Origin: Streptomyces sp. WZ.A104
GTDB taxonomy: Bacteria; Actinomycetota; Actinomycetes; Streptomycetales; Streptomycetaceae
Direction of reading: 5' to 3'
DNA: 34,278 nucleotides
Assembly: GCF_002382885.1 (NCBI RefSeq)
Contig: NZ_NWVL01000079.1
Coordinates: 1-34,278, forward strand
The translations under genes were made by a program, and so were the position numbers. Shown piece after piece: positions 1 to 8,109 of this stretch. Within the stretch, counting starts at the first letter, position 1. Each line of letters begins with the position of its first letter. The notes beneath the pieces are model-generated. The model was not told the DNA's origin. It made no database searches and saw nothing but the letters and a program-made list of their open reading frames with translations.

Positions 1-1
1 C

Positions 2-1045
2 CCGGCTCCGGTCCAGGCCCCGTCGGCTCCCGCCGCCCCAGCCCCGGCTCCGGCGCAGCCCGCCCCCGCCGCCCCGGCACCGGCCGCCCCGGCCGCGCCC
101 TCCGGTGACGACGGCGCCTACGTCACGCCGCTGGTCCGCAAGCTCGCGTCCGAGAACAACGTGGACCTGAGCGCGGTCAAGGGCACCGGCGTCGGCGGCC
201 GTATCCGCAAGCAGGACGTCGTCGCCGCCGCGGAGGCCGCCAAGGCCGCCGCGGCCGCTCCGGCCCCGGCCCCGGCAGCTGCGACCGCCGCCGCCAAGGC
301 GCCGAAGCTGGAGGCTTCCCCGCTGCGCGGCCAGACGGTCAAGATGACCCGGATGCGCAAGGTCATCGGCGACAACATGATGAAGGCGCTGCACTCGCAG
401 GCCCAGCTGACCTCGGTCGTCGAGGTCGACATCACCAAGCTGATGAAGCTGCGCAACCAGGCGAAGGCGTCCTTCGCCGCCCGTGAGGGCGTCAAGCTGT
501 CCCCGATGCCGTTCTTCGTGAAGGCGGCGGCCCAGGCGCTGAAGGCCCACCCGGTCATCAACGCCCGGATCAACGAGGACGAGGGCACCATCACGTACTT
601 CGACGCGGAGAACATCGGCATCGCCGTGGACGCGGAGAAGGGCCTGATGACCCCGGTCATCAAGGGTGCGGGCGACCTGAACATCGCCGGTATCTCCAAG
701 AAGACCGCCGAGCTGGCGGGCAAGGCGCGCGGTGGCGGCCTGACCCCGGACGACATGTCCGGCGCCACCTTCACCATCAGCAACACCGGTTCGCGCGGCG
801 CCCTGTTCGACACCGTCATCGTGCCGCCGAACCAGGCAGCCATCCTGGGCATCGGCGCCACGGTCCGCCGCCCGGTGGTCATCGACCACCCGGACCTCGG
901 CGAGACCATCGCGGTGCGCGACATGACCTACCTCGCGCTCTCCTACGACCACCGTCTGGTGGACGGCGCGGACGCCGCCCGCTACCTGACGTCGGTCAAG
1001 GCGATCCTTGAGGCGGGTGAGTTCGAGGTCGAGCTCGGCCTCTGA
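2..1045 (+). CDS. sucB: Dihydrolipoamide acyltransferase (E2, succinyltransferase type), 5'-truncated
   Basis: This is the acyltransferase core of a 2-oxoacid dehydrogenase complex; it moves the acyl group from lipoyl-lysine to CoA. The frame is open from base 2, so the N-terminus and lipoyl domain(s) lie outside the window. Visible in order are an Ala/Pro-rich swinging linker, a peripheral-subunit-binding domain (YVTPLVRKLASE..., bases about 119-225), a second Ala-rich linker and the catalytic domain. That domain ends with the signature SYDHRLVDGADAARYL (about 940-990), which carries the active-site His and Asp. The C-terminus ELGL is typical. A strong hairpin follows. In actinobacteria one E2 often serves both the pyruvate and 2-oxoglutarate complexes, so the nearby aceE suggests it could be the PDH E2 too (inference). 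The symbol follows usual Streptomyces practice. Confidence 0.9.
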   Translation, partial: PAPVQAPSAPAAPAPAPAQPAPAAPAPAAPAAPSGDDGAYVTPLVRKLASENNVDLSAVKGTGVGGRIRKQDVVAAAEAAKAAAAAPAPAPAAATAAAKAPKLEASPLRGQTVKMTRMRKVIGDNMMKALHSQAQLTSVVEVDITKLMKLRNQAKASFAAREGVKLSPMPFFVKAAAQALKAHPVINARINEDEGTITYFDAENIGIAVDAEKGLMTPVIKGAGDLNIAGISKKTAELAGKARGGGLTPDDMSGATFTISNTGSRGALFDTVIVPPNQAAILGIGATVRRPVVIDHPDLGETIAVRDMTYLALSYDHRLVDGADAARYLTSVKAILEAGEFEVELGL

Positions 1046-1072
1046 ACGCTCCGGCTGTAACCAGCCTCACCA

Positions 1073-1113
1073 GCGGCGCCCCCGTCCGGAACTGATCCGG
1101 ACGGGGGCGCCGC
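1073..1113 (+). terminator. Intrinsic terminator-like hairpin after sucB
   Basis: A perfect 17-bp inverted repeat (1073-1089 with 1097-1113, loop AACTGAT) starts 27 nt after the sucB stop. It lacks a long U tract, as is usual in Streptomyces. It separates sucB from the GntR gene. Confidence 0.8.
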
Positions 1114-1125
1114 CGTATTGTCTAA

Positions 1126-1172
1126 GCACCACCGGTCGCCCGCGCCGCCGTGATGGTGTAGGCACCACCGGT
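1126..1172 (+). promoter_or_regulatory. Direct-repeat operator candidate upstream of the GntR gene
   Basis: The 11-mer GCACCACCGGT occurs twice (1126-1136 and 1162-1172), 36 bp apart, in the short space before the GntR start. The second copy also forms the dyad TGGTG-TAGG-CACCA (1154-1167). This resembles the TGGT-Nx-ACCA shape of FadR/PdhR-type GntR operators. Autoregulation is inferred from position only. Confidence 0.35.
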
Positions 1173-1191
1173 TTGCCCGAAGGAGCACTTC

Positions 1192-1815
1192 ATGACCCCG
1201 CCCGTCGTCCACTCGCTGCGCGAACAGATCCGCGAGCACATCGTGGAGGGGATCGTCAGCGGGCGCTGGAAGCCGGGTGAGCGGATCGTGGAGCGCCGCA
1301 TCGCCACCGAGCTGGAGGTCAGCCAGACGCCCGTACGCGAGGCGCTGCGCGAGCTGGAGACGCTCCGGCTGATCGAGTCGGCCCCCAACAAGGGCGTCCG
1401 GGTCCGCAATCTGACCGCCGCCGACCTGGAGGAGAGCTACCCGGTCCGGGCGGGCCTGGAGCAGATCGCGGCGGAGCTGGCGGCCGAGCGGCTGGGCCAG
1501 GACTGCTCGGCGCTGGAGCCGCATGTGACGGCCCTCTACGAGGCGGACCGGCTGGCCGACGGCGAGGCCCAGGTCCGCCACACGGTGGGCTTCCACCGGG
1601 AGATGGTGCGGGCGGCCGGGAACGCGGTGCTGCTGCACACCTGGGAGGGGCTGGGCATCGAGGTGTTCACGGCCCTTTCGATCCGCTGGCTGGGCACGGT
1701 GCAGAAGTCGTACGCGGAGGAGCACCAGGCGCTCATCGACGCGTTCCTGCGCCAGGACCCCCGGATCGGGACGCTGGTGAAGGCCCATGTGCTGGGCTGC
1801 GCGCCGCGGGCCTGA
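1192..1815 (+). CDS. GntR-family regulator, FadR/FCD type
   Basis: The product is a 207-aa DNA-binding regulator. An N-terminal winged helix-turn-helix (residues about 5-70, including the GntR signature SQTPVREALRELE) is followed by an all-helical FCD effector domain. That domain has spaced histidines (FHREM, EEHQALIDAF, KAHV) of the type that bind a metal and carboxylate ligand. AAGGAG at 1180-1185 sits 6 nt before ATG 1192. It lies between an E2 gene and aceE, so control of pyruvate/2-oxoacid dehydrogenase genes by an organic acid (as for PdhR or LldR) is the likely role; the ligand is not deducible. The upstream direct repeats suggest autoregulation, and the palindrome at 1968-1984 is a candidate aceE operator. 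Confidence 0.9.
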   Translation: MTPPVVHSLREQIREHIVEGIVSGRWKPGERIVERRIATELEVSQTPVREALRELETLRLIESAPNKGVRVRNLTAADLEESYPVRAGLEQIAAELAAERLGQDCSALEPHVTALYEADRLADGEAQVRHTVGFHREMVRAAGNAVLLHTWEGLGIEVFTALSIRWLGTVQKSYAEEHQALIDAFLRQDPRIGTLVKAHVLGCAPRA

Positions 1816-1845
1816 GTCTTGACGGCCGTCCGATCATCTGGTGCG

Positions 1846-1869
1846 TGACCTGCTCTTCCGTGCAGGTCA
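1846..1869 (+). terminator. Weak hairpin after the GntR gene
   Basis: An 8-bp perfect stem, TGACCTGC/GCAGGTCA (1846-1853 with 1862-1869), is followed by GCGCCCCTTTT. It could be a short rho-independent terminator with a small T run, or an operator-like dyad. Confidence 0.4.
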
Positions 1870-1967
1870 GCGCCCCTTTTACGAACTTTTTCGCGTCACT
1901 CCGTGCCCTGTTTCGAGGCACCCCATGCCACTTTTCTTCGTATCGAGAAGTTTTGCCTTCAATCCTT

Positions 1968-1984
1968 TGATCGATCATCGATCA
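1968..1984. promoter_or_regulatory. 17-bp perfect palindrome upstream of aceE
   Basis: TGATCGATCATCGATCA is a perfect dyad (8-bp arms, one central base), 97 bp before the aceE ATG, in an unusually AT-rich stretch for this genome. Its form fits a dimeric regulator site. The adjacent GntR protein is the obvious candidate but this is inference. Confidence 0.5.
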
Positions 1985-2081
1985 GCGATTTACAGTTCAC
2001 TCCGCGGGCCCACCGGCCCCATCGCCCTGTCCTGCCAGTCAGGGCCTTCTCCACCCCCCTCCTCTCCGGAAGGCGGCGATC

Positions 2082-4754
2082 ATGACCGACCCCGTAGGAA
2101 AGCTTCCGAGCGAGCTCGACCAGCTCCCGGACCGTGACCCCGAGGAGACCGCCGAATGGGCGGCCTCCCTGGACGCCGTCACCCAGGCCGCCGGCCCGCA
2201 CCGCGCCGCGTACCTGATGCGCCGCTCGTTGCAGCACGCCGAGGGCGCCGGTCTCGCGCTGCCCAAGCTGCTGGAGACCGATTACGTCAACTCCATCCCG
2301 ACGTCCGCCGAGCCGGCGTTCGACGGTGACCTGGAGATGGAGTCGAGGATCACCGCGTGGAACCGCTGGAACGCGGCCGCGATGGTCACCCGTGGCTCGC
2401 GTTTCGGGGTCGGCGGCCACATCGCCACCTTCGCCTCGGCGGCCTGGCTCTACGAGACCGGCTTCAACCACTTCTTCCGCGGCAAGGAGGGGGACGGCAG
2501 CGGCGACCAGCTCTACATCCAGGGCCACGCCTCCCCCGGCATCTACGCCCGCGCCTTCCTCGACGGCCGGATCAGCGAGCGGCAGCTCGACAACTTCCGC
2601 CAGGAGTCGGGCGGCGACGGCCTGCCCTCCTACCCGCACCCGCGGCGGCTGCCCTGGCTGTGGGAGTTCCCCACCGTGTCGATGGGCCTCGGCCCGCTCT
2701 CGGCCATCTACCAGGCGCGCTTCAACCGCTACCTGACCAACCGCAGCATCAAGGACACCTCCAACTCACACGTCTGGGCCTTCCTGGGCGACGGCGAGAT
2801 GGACGAGCCCGAGTCGACAGCGGCCCTCGCCCTCGCGGCCCGTGAGCAGCTCGACAACCTGACCTTCGTCATCAACTGCAACCTCCAGCGCCTCGACGGC
2901 CCGGTCCGCGCCAACTTCCGCGTGGTCCAGGAGCTGGAGGCGCAGTTCCGCGGAGCCGGCTGGAACGTCGTCAAGACGCTCTGGGGCAACGCCTGGGACG
3001 AGCTGTTCCAGCTGGACACCCAGGGTGCGCTGCTGCGCCGCCTGCGGGAGGTCCCGGACGCGCAGTTCCAGACGTACGCCACCCGCGACGTCGCCTACAT
3101 CCGCGAGCACTTCTTCGGCGCCGAGCCCGCACTCGCCGAGCTGGCGAAGCTGCTCACCGACGCCAAGATCGCCGAGTGCTTCTACACCTCGCGCGGCGGC
3201 CACGAGGCCCGCAAGGTCTACGCGGCGTACCGGGCGGCCGTGGAGCACAAGGGCGCGCCGACCGTGATCCTGGCCCAGACGGTCAAGGGCTACACGCTCG
3301 GCAAGGGCTTCGAGTCCAAGAACGCCAACCACCAGATGAAGAAGCTGTCGATCGACGAGTTCAAGGGCATGCGCGAGCTGCTCGGCCTCCCGATCCCCGA
3401 CAGCGCCTTCGAGGACGGTCTCGTCCCCTACGGCCACCCGGGCGCCGACTCCCCCGAGGTCCGCTACCTCCAGGAGCGCCGCGCCGCCCTCGGCGGCCCC
3501 GCCCCGGCCCGCCGGATGCACGCTTCCGCGCCGCTGCCGCAGCCCGAGGAGCGCGCGTTCAAGGCCCTCTACAAGGGGTCCGGCAAGCAGGAGATGGCCA
3601 CCACCATGGCGTTCGTACGCCTGGTGAAGGACCTGATGCGGGACAAGGAGACCGGCAAGCGCTGGGTGCCGATCGTCCCGGACGAGGCCCGTACCTTCGG
3701 TATGGAGTCCCTGTTCCCGTCGGCGGGCATCTACTCGCCGCTGGGCCAGACGTACGAGCCGGTCGACCGCGACCAGCTGATGTACTACAAGGAGGCCAAG
3801 GACGGCCAGATCCTCAACGAGGGGATCACCGAGGCCGGGGCCATGGCCGACTTCATCGCCGCCGCCACGTCGTACGCGACGCACGGCGAGACGATGATCC
3901 CGTTCTACATCTTCTACTCGATGTTCGGCTGGCAGCGGACCGGCGACCAGATGTGGCAGCTCGCCGACCAGCTCGGCAAGGGCTTCATCGTCGGCGCCAC
4001 GGCGGGCCGTACGACCCTGACCGGTGAGGGCCTCCAGCACGCGGACGGCCACTCGCACCTGATCGCGGCCACCAACCCGGCCTCGCTGAACTACGACCCG
4101 GCGTTCGCGTACGAGGTCGCGGTGATCGTCAAGGACGGTCTGCGCCGGATGTACGGTCCCGATGCCGAGGACGTCTTCTACTACCTGACGGTCTACAACG
4201 AGCCCAAGCCCCAGCCCGCGATGCCCGAGGGCGTCGAGGAGGGCATCGTCAAGGGCCTGTACCGCTTCAAGGAGGGCACGCCGGCCAAGGCGGACGCGCC
4301 GCGGCTCCAGCTGCTGGCCTCCGGTACGGCGATCCACTGGGCCCTTCAGGCCCAGGAGCTGCTGGCCGCCGACTGGGGTGTCACGGCCGACGTCTGGTCC
4401 GCCACCTCGTGGGGCGAGCTGCGCCGCGACGCGCTGGAGGCGGACGAGGCGCTGCTCCGCGGTGAGGTGCAGGTGCCGTACGTGACGCAGGCGCTCTCCG
4501 GTGCGCCGGGCCCGGTGCTCGCGGTCAGCGACTGGATGCGCCAGGTCCCGGACCAGATCAGCCAGTGGGTGGAGCAGGACTGGTCCTCGCTCGGCACGGA
4601 CGGCTTCGGCCTCTCCGACACCCGCGAGGCGGCCCGCCGCCACTTCGGGGTCGACGCCCAGTCGATCGTGGTGGCCTCGCTGGCCCAGCTCGCCAAGCGC
4701 GGCGAGGTGCCCGCGTCGGCGGTCAAGGAGGCCCGGGAGCGCTACGGGCTCTGA
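2082..4754 (+). CDS. aceE: Pyruvate dehydrogenase E1 component, homodimeric AceE type
   Basis: This 890-aa protein decarboxylates pyruvate with thiamine diphosphate and reductively acetylates the lipoyl group of E2. Length matches the AceE family (about 890-910 aa). The ThDP motif GDGEMDEPES...NCNLQRLDGP lies around residues 236-270. The catalytic-loop signature GEGLQHADGHSH is present around residue 650; E. coli has HEDGHS there. It starts at ATG 2082 after a GGAAGGCGG Shine-Dalgarno stretch. It has its own upstream region with a perfect palindrome and a strong downstream terminator, so it is probably transcribed alone. The E2 partner gene lies 1 kb upstream and the lipoate genes 7-8 kb downstream. 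Confidence 0.97.
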   Translation: MTDPVGKLPSELDQLPDRDPEETAEWAASLDAVTQAAGPHRAAYLMRRSLQHAEGAGLALPKLLETDYVNSIPTSAEPAFDGDLEMESRITAWNRWNAAAMVTRGSRFGVGGHIATFASAAWLYETGFNHFFRGKEGDGSGDQLYIQGHASPGIYARAFLDGRISERQLDNFRQESGGDGLPSYPHPRRLPWLWEFPTVSMGLGPLSAIYQARFNRYLTNRSIKDTSNSHVWAFLGDGEMDEPESTAALALAAREQLDNLTFVINCNLQRLDGPVRANFRVVQELEAQFRGAGWNVVKTLWGNAWDELFQLDTQGALLRRLREVPDAQFQTYATRDVAYIREHFFGAEPALAELAKLLTDAKIAECFYTSRGGHEARKVYAAYRAAVEHKGAPTVILAQTVKGYTLGKGFESKNANHQMKKLSIDEFKGMRELLGLPIPDSAFEDGLVPYGHPGADSPEVRYLQERRAALGGPAPARRMHASAPLPQPEERAFKALYKGSGKQEMATTMAFVRLVKDLMRDKETGKRWVPIVPDEARTFGMESLFPSAGIYSPLGQTYEPVDRDQLMYYKEAKDGQILNEGITEAGAMADFIAAATSYATHGETMIPFYIFYSMFGWQRTGDQMWQLADQLGKGFIVGATAGRTTLTGEGLQHADGHSHLIAATNPASLNYDPAFAYEVAVIVKDGLRRMYGPDAEDVFYYLTVYNEPKPQPAMPEGVEEGIVKGLYRFKEGTPAKADAPRLQLLASGTAIHWALQAQELLAADWGVTADVWSATSWGELRRDALEADEALLRGEVQVPYVTQALSGAPGPVLAVSDWMRQVPDQISQWVEQDWSSLGTDGFGLSDTREAARRHFGVDAQSIVVASLAQLAKRGEVPASAVKEARERYGL

Positions 4755-4796
4755 GCCCCGTCCTCCCGTCGCCGTACAGAGCTGAGCCCCCGGTCA

Positions 4797-4832
4797 CCGG
4801 GGCGGGCACGTCCGACAGCGTGCCCGCCCCGG
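4797..4832 (+). terminator. Terminator hairpin after aceE
   Basis: A perfect 14-bp stem CCGGGGCGGGCACG pairs with CGTGCCCGCCCCGG around the loop TCCGACAG, 43 nt after the aceE stop. A GGGTTT stretch follows. Confidence 0.75.
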
Positions 4833-4860
4833 CGGCCGGGGGTTTCCGTTCCCGGGGCAC

Positions 4861-4866
4861 GACAAT
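4861..4866 (+). promoter_or_regulatory. -10 element of a leaderless promoter (WYL gene)
   Basis: GACAAT ends exactly 6 nt before ATG 4873 and there is no Shine-Dalgarno sequence. Transcription would start at or next to the A of the ATG. Confidence 0.5.
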
Positions 4867-4872
4867 GGGCGC

Positions 4873-5850
4873 ATGCGTGCTGCCCGGCTGATCAAGATGG
4901 TGCTGCTCCTCCAGTCCCGCCCCGCCATGACCGCCGCCGAGCTGGCGGCGGAGCTGGAGGTGTCGGAGCGTACGGTCACCCGGGACGCCCAGGCGCTCTC
5001 CGAGGCGGGCGTCCCGGTGTACGCCGAGCGCGGCCGGGCGGGCGGCTACCGGCTCGTCGGCGGCTACCGCACCCGGCTGACGGGCCTGGCCCGGGACGAG
5101 GCGGAGGCGCTGTTCCTGTCCGGGCTGCCCTCGGCGCTGCGCGAGATGGGCCTGGAGGACGCGGCCTCGGCCGCCCGGCTCAAGGTGTCGGCGGCGCTGC
5201 TGCCCTCGCTGCGCGACGCGTCCACCTCCGCCGCCCGGCGCTTCCACCTGGACGCCCCGTCCTGGTACTCCGAGCCGGAGACCCCCGAGCTGCTGCCCGT
5301 CATCGCCGACGCGGTCTGGGACGACCGCGTGCTGCGGGCCCGCTATCGCAAGGGCCGGGGCGGACAGGCCACGGAGGCAGCGCGGGAGCTCGCGCCGTAC
5401 GGCCTCGTCCTCAAGGCCGGGATCTGGTACCTCTGCGCCCGGGCGGGCGAGGACTTCCGGGTCTACCGCATCGACCGCTTCACCGCCGTCGAGGCGGCCG
5501 AGGAGCGCTTCGAGCGGGACGAGACCTTCGATCTGCCCGGGTTCTGGGAGGAGCGGGCCGCCTCGTTCGCCCGGTCCCTGCTGCGTACGGAGGTGACCGT
5601 ACGCGTGTCCGAGCGCGGGGCGCGGCAGCTCGCGTACACCGGCGACCGGGCGGCGGCGGCCGCCGCGCTCGCCGAGGCGCCGGAGCCCGGTCCGGACGGC
5701 CGGCGCACCCTCACACTGCCGGTGGAATCCCTTGACGTGGCGTACGGCCAGCTGCTGGCACTGGGCCCGGAGTTGGAGGTCGTGGCACCCGAGGAGCTGC
5801 GGGTCCGGTTCACCGAGGCGGCCGAACGCCTGCACGAGATGTATCGCTGA
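4873..5850 (+). CDS. WYL-domain transcriptional regulator (YafY/HTH_11 type)
   Basis: The product is a 325-aa regulator. Residues 1-60 form a DeoR/HTH_11 winged helix (AAELAAELEVSERTVTRDA). A central WYL ligand-binding domain (about 130-205) contains the LRARYRK and VYRIDRFTAVE blocks. A C-terminal WCX-like extension follows (about 230-320). WYL proteins sense small molecules or nucleic acids; the ligand here is unknown. Start ATG 4873 is preferred because the -10-like GACAAT lies 6 nt upstream, as in leaderless genes. It is monocistronic by position. It resembles the generic YafY regulators rather than the paired PafB/PafC proteins. Confidence 0.93.
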   Translation: MRAARLIKMVLLLQSRPAMTAAELAAELEVSERTVTRDAQALSEAGVPVYAERGRAGGYRLVGGYRTRLTGLARDEAEALFLSGLPSALREMGLEDAASAARLKVSAALLPSLRDASTSAARRFHLDAPSWYSEPETPELLPVIADAVWDDRVLRARYRKGRGGQATEAARELAPYGLVLKAGIWYLCARAGEDFRVYRIDRFTAVEAAEERFERDETFDLPGFWEERAASFARSLLRTEVTVRVSERGARQLAYTGDRAAAAAALAEAPEPGPDGRRTLTLPVESLDVAYGQLLALGPELEVVAPEELRVRFTEAAERLHEMYR

Positions 5851-5909
5851 AAGGCTTCAATTCGGCGTCTGCGCGTGCGGGAGCCCCCGGCAGGCTGGAT
5901 GCTGTACCC

Positions 5910-6434
5910 GTGATGGACGAAACGGAATTCTGGGAGATCATCGACAGCACCCGCGAGGCCGCCGAGGGCGACCCCGAGGACCACGCCGATCTGCTCGTGG
6001 AACGGCTGGTGCAGCTCGATCCCGATTCCGTGCTGGACTTCGCCCGGCACTTCGAGGCCCGTTACAACCGCGCCTACCGCTGGGACCTGTGGGGCGCGGC
6101 GGCCGTGCTGCTGGGCGGGGCGAGCGACGACGCGTTCGACTACTTCCGCTGCTGGCTGATCGGCCAGGGCCGGGAGGTCTTCGAGGGGGCCGTGCACGAC
6201 CCGGACAGCCTGGCGGAGCTGCTGGAGGACTTCGACGAGGAGGTCGACGGGGACGGCGAGGAGCTGGGGTACGCGGCGGACGAGGCCTACGAGCAGCTGA
6301 CCGGTGTGGTCGCGCCCGACCTGGGACTGCCGCCGCAGCCGACCGAGCCGCTGGGCACCCCGGTCGACTTCGAGGACGACGACGTCCTCGCGGCCCGCTT
6401 CCCCGAGCTGTGGGACCGCTTCGGGCCGCGATAG
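5910..6434 (+). CDS. DUF4240 domain protein
   Basis: This is a small acidic protein of 174 aa from GTG 5910 (173 aa if ATG 5913 is used). Its N-terminal two thirds (MDETEFWEIID..., RYNRAYRWDLWGAAAVLLGG, DDAFDYFRCWLIGQG) match my memory of the DUF4240 family, which is common in actinobacteria and often associated with WGR- or SMI1-like contexts. No catalytic motif or membrane segment is visible. There is no clear Shine-Dalgarno sequence; GATGCT lies 6 nt before GTG 5910, which would suit a leaderless transcript. It converges on the GNAT gene with a 6-bp gap. Function is unknown. Confidence 0.85.
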   Translation: MMDETEFWEIIDSTREAAEGDPEDHADLLVERLVQLDPDSVLDFARHFEARYNRAYRWDLWGAAAVLLGGASDDAFDYFRCWLIGQGREVFEGAVHDPDSLAELLEDFDEEVDGDGEELGYAADEAYEQLTGVVAPDLGLPPQPTEPLGTPVDFEDDDVLAARFPELWDRFGPR

Positions 6435-6440
6435 CTCCCG

Positions 6441-6965
6441 TCAGGCGGGGCCGAGCGAGCGGCCCATGCAGAGGTCGTCGACGTACCGCCCGTTCAGGAA
6501 GAACTCCCCGGGCAGCACCCCTTCGACGGAGAAGCCCTCGGAGGCGTACAGCGCGCGGGCGGGGGTGTTGTGCCCGAGCACCCGCAGCGTGATCCGGTTG
6601 GCGCCCTGCCCGCGGGCCTCGGCGAAAGCGGCCCGCAGCAGCGTCCGCCCGACCCCGGCCCCGCGCGCCCACCCGGCCACGGCGAGACCCCGGATCTGCC
6701 GCACATGGGCGTTGGCGGCGAGCGGGGTGGGCGGGACGAGCTGTATGTACCCGGCGATCCGCGCCTCCCCGTCGGGCTCCGTCTCCGCCTCCACCACGAG
6801 GAAGCCCTCCGGCGGGTGCCGCTCGTCGAAGAAGGGGTCGTACGGGGGCTGCGGCCTCGGCACCACCGCGTGCAGCGTCGACCAGGTGGACCGGTCCAGC
6901 TCGGCGAGCTCGTCGTCGTCGGCGGACACGGCGGGGCGGACGGGGCGGAGGGTGAGTGCGGCCAT
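6441..6965 (-). CDS. GNAT-family N-acetyltransferase
   Basis: This 174-aa acetyltransferase has the acetyl-CoA pyrophosphate-binding motif A (IRGLAVAGWARGAGVGRTLL, about residues 91-110) and motif B (ITLRVLGHNTPARALYASEGF), followed by the terminal FFLNGRYVDDLCMGR segment. The substrate cannot be read from the sequence. It is divergent from the epimerase gene with 62 bp between starts, where each gene has its own leaderless -10 element. It converges with DUF4240. A cellular amine or peptide N-terminus is the usual substrate class. Confidence 0.88.
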   Translation of the reverse strand: MAALTLRPVRPAVSADDDELAELDRSTWSTLHAVVPRPQPPYDPFFDERHPPEGFLVVEAETEPDGEARIAGYIQLVPPTPLAANAHVRQIRGLAVAGWARGAGVGRTLLRAAFAEARGQGANRITLRVLGHNTPARALYASEGFSVEGVLPGEFFLNGRYVDDLCMGRSLGPA

Positions 6966-6971
6966 GGGGCC

Positions 6972-6977
6972 ACTGTG
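6972..6977 (-). promoter_or_regulatory. -10 element of a leaderless promoter (GNAT gene)
   Basis: On the minus strand CACAGT is followed by GGCCCC and then ATG, a 6-nt spacing. No Shine-Dalgarno sequence is present. Confidence 0.45.
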
Positions 6978-7015
6978 CCACGCGGCGTTCCCGGTGTTCG
7001 AGGCATTTCATGGGG

Positions 7016-7021
7016 CAGGAT
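7016..7021 (+). promoter_or_regulatory. -10 element of a leaderless promoter (epimerase gene)
   Basis: CAGGAT-GGGCCC-ATG gives a 6-nt spacing to the start at 7028. It decides against the longer open frame that begins upstream at 6956. Confidence 0.5.
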
Positions 7022-7027
7022 GGGCCC

Positions 7028-7927
7028 ATGCCGAGCTCCCGTATCGCCGTCAGCGGATCATCCGGACTCATCGGAGCGGCGCTGGTGCGCTCGCTGCGCG
7101 CCGACGGGCACGAGGTGGCCCGCCTGGTGCGGCGGCCCGCCAGAACCGGCGACGAGGTGGAGTGGGACCCCGAGCGGGGTTACGTGGACGTGGCCGGCCT
7201 GGTCGGCTGCGACGCCGTCGTCCACCTCGCCGGGGCCGGGGTCGGCGACCACCGCTGGACGGACGCCTACAAGCGGGAGATCCGGGACAGCCGGGTCCTC
7301 GGCACCGCCGCGATCGCCGATGCCGTCGCCTCGCTCGACGCCCCGCCCCGGGTGCTGCTCTCCGGGTCCGCCATCGGTTTCTACGGCGACACCGGGGACC
7401 GTGCGGTGGACGAGAACGCGCCGCCCGGGGAGGGGTTCCTGCCCTCGGTCTGCGAGGAGTGGGAGGCGGCCACCGCGGCAGCCGAGGAGGCGGGCATCCG
7501 TACGGTGCACGCCCGCACCGGCCTGGTCGTCGGCCGTGAGGGCGGGGCCTGGGGGCGGCTCTTCCCCCTCTTCAAAGCGGGGCTCGGGGGGAAGCTGGGC
7601 AACGGCCGCCAGTTCTGGAGCTTCATCGCGCTGCACGACCACATCGCGGCCCTGCGCCACATCCTGGACACCGAGTCGCTGACCGGCCCGGTGAACCTGA
7701 CCGGCCCCAACCCCGTCACCAACGCCGAGGTGACGGCCGCGATGGGCCGGGTGCTGCACCGCCCGACGCTGTTCACCGCGCCCGCGCCCGCACTGCGGCT
7801 GGCGCTCGGGGAGTTCGCGGGGGACGTGCTGGGCAGCCAGCGGGTGATTCCCCGGAAGCTGCTGGACTCCGGCTTCTCGTTCGCCTTCCCCGGCATCGAC
7901 GGGGCGATCCGGGCGGCACTGCGCTGA
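7028..7927 (+). CDS. TIGR01777-family NAD-dependent epimerase/dehydratase-like protein (SulA/YfcH type)
   Basis: This is a 299-aa extended-SDR protein. The N-terminal nucleotide-binding turn GSSGLIGAALVRSL (about residues 9-22) is followed by VVHLAGAGVGDHRW and the LLSGSAIGFYGDTGDR block. The C-terminal DUF1731 segment (VLGSQRVIPRKLLDSGFSFAF) marks the TIGR01777/YfcH family. The cellular substrate of this family is not established. The start at ATG 7028 is set by the leaderless -10 and by the family N-terminus; an upstream in-frame ATG at 6956 would overlap the divergent GNAT gene. A hairpin follows the stop. Confidence 0.93.
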   Translation: MPSSRIAVSGSSGLIGAALVRSLRADGHEVARLVRRPARTGDEVEWDPERGYVDVAGLVGCDAVVHLAGAGVGDHRWTDAYKREIRDSRVLGTAAIADAVASLDAPPRVLLSGSAIGFYGDTGDRAVDENAPPGEGFLPSVCEEWEAATAAAEEAGIRTVHARTGLVVGREGGAWGRLFPLFKAGLGGKLGNGRQFWSFIALHDHIAALRHILDTESLTGPVNLTGPNPVTNAEVTAAMGRVLHRPTLFTAPAPALRLALGEFAGDVLGSQRVIPRKLLDSGFSFAFPGIDGAIRAALR

Positions 7928-7939
7928 ACCGTGCCCCCT

Positions 7940-7959
7940 CGCGGCGGCGGCCCGCCGCG
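7940..7959 (+). terminator. Short GC hairpin after the epimerase gene
   Basis: CGCGGCGG (7940-7947) pairs perfectly with CCGCCGCG (7952-7959) around a 4-nt loop, 13 nt after the stop. Confidence 0.45.
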
Positions 7960-8001
7960 GTGTGTGCGACCCCGTGCCCCGGTGCTCCCCGGCACGCGCG
8001 T

Positions 8002-8031
8002 CTGACCCAGTACCAGCCATCCTCCTAGCCT
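8002..8031 (+). promoter_or_regulatory. Candidate sigma-70-type promoter of the FAD oxidoreductase gene
   Basis: CTGACC (8002-8007) and TAGCCT (8026-8031) are separated by 18 bp. The implied leader is about 70 nt and contains a GGGGGC-AAGA-GCCCCC hairpin before the ribosome-binding site. Confidence 0.4.
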
Positions 8032-8109
8032 CGATGCGAACTCCGGCATTCCGGGGGCCTGTTGGGGGCAAGAGCCCCCCACCAGTCGCACCGACTCGGG
8101 GAGGGGCAT

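Noticed and set aside
1841..2137. Short plus-strand ORFs (98 aa and 60 aa) before aceE
   Set aside because: They contain the operator-like palindrome, have no ribosome-binding site and one overlaps the aceE start.
2766..4643. Long minus-strand open frame inside aceE
   Set aside because: High GC leaves the antisense frame open; composition is Arg/Leu-rich and lacks any motif, while aceE is beyond doubt.
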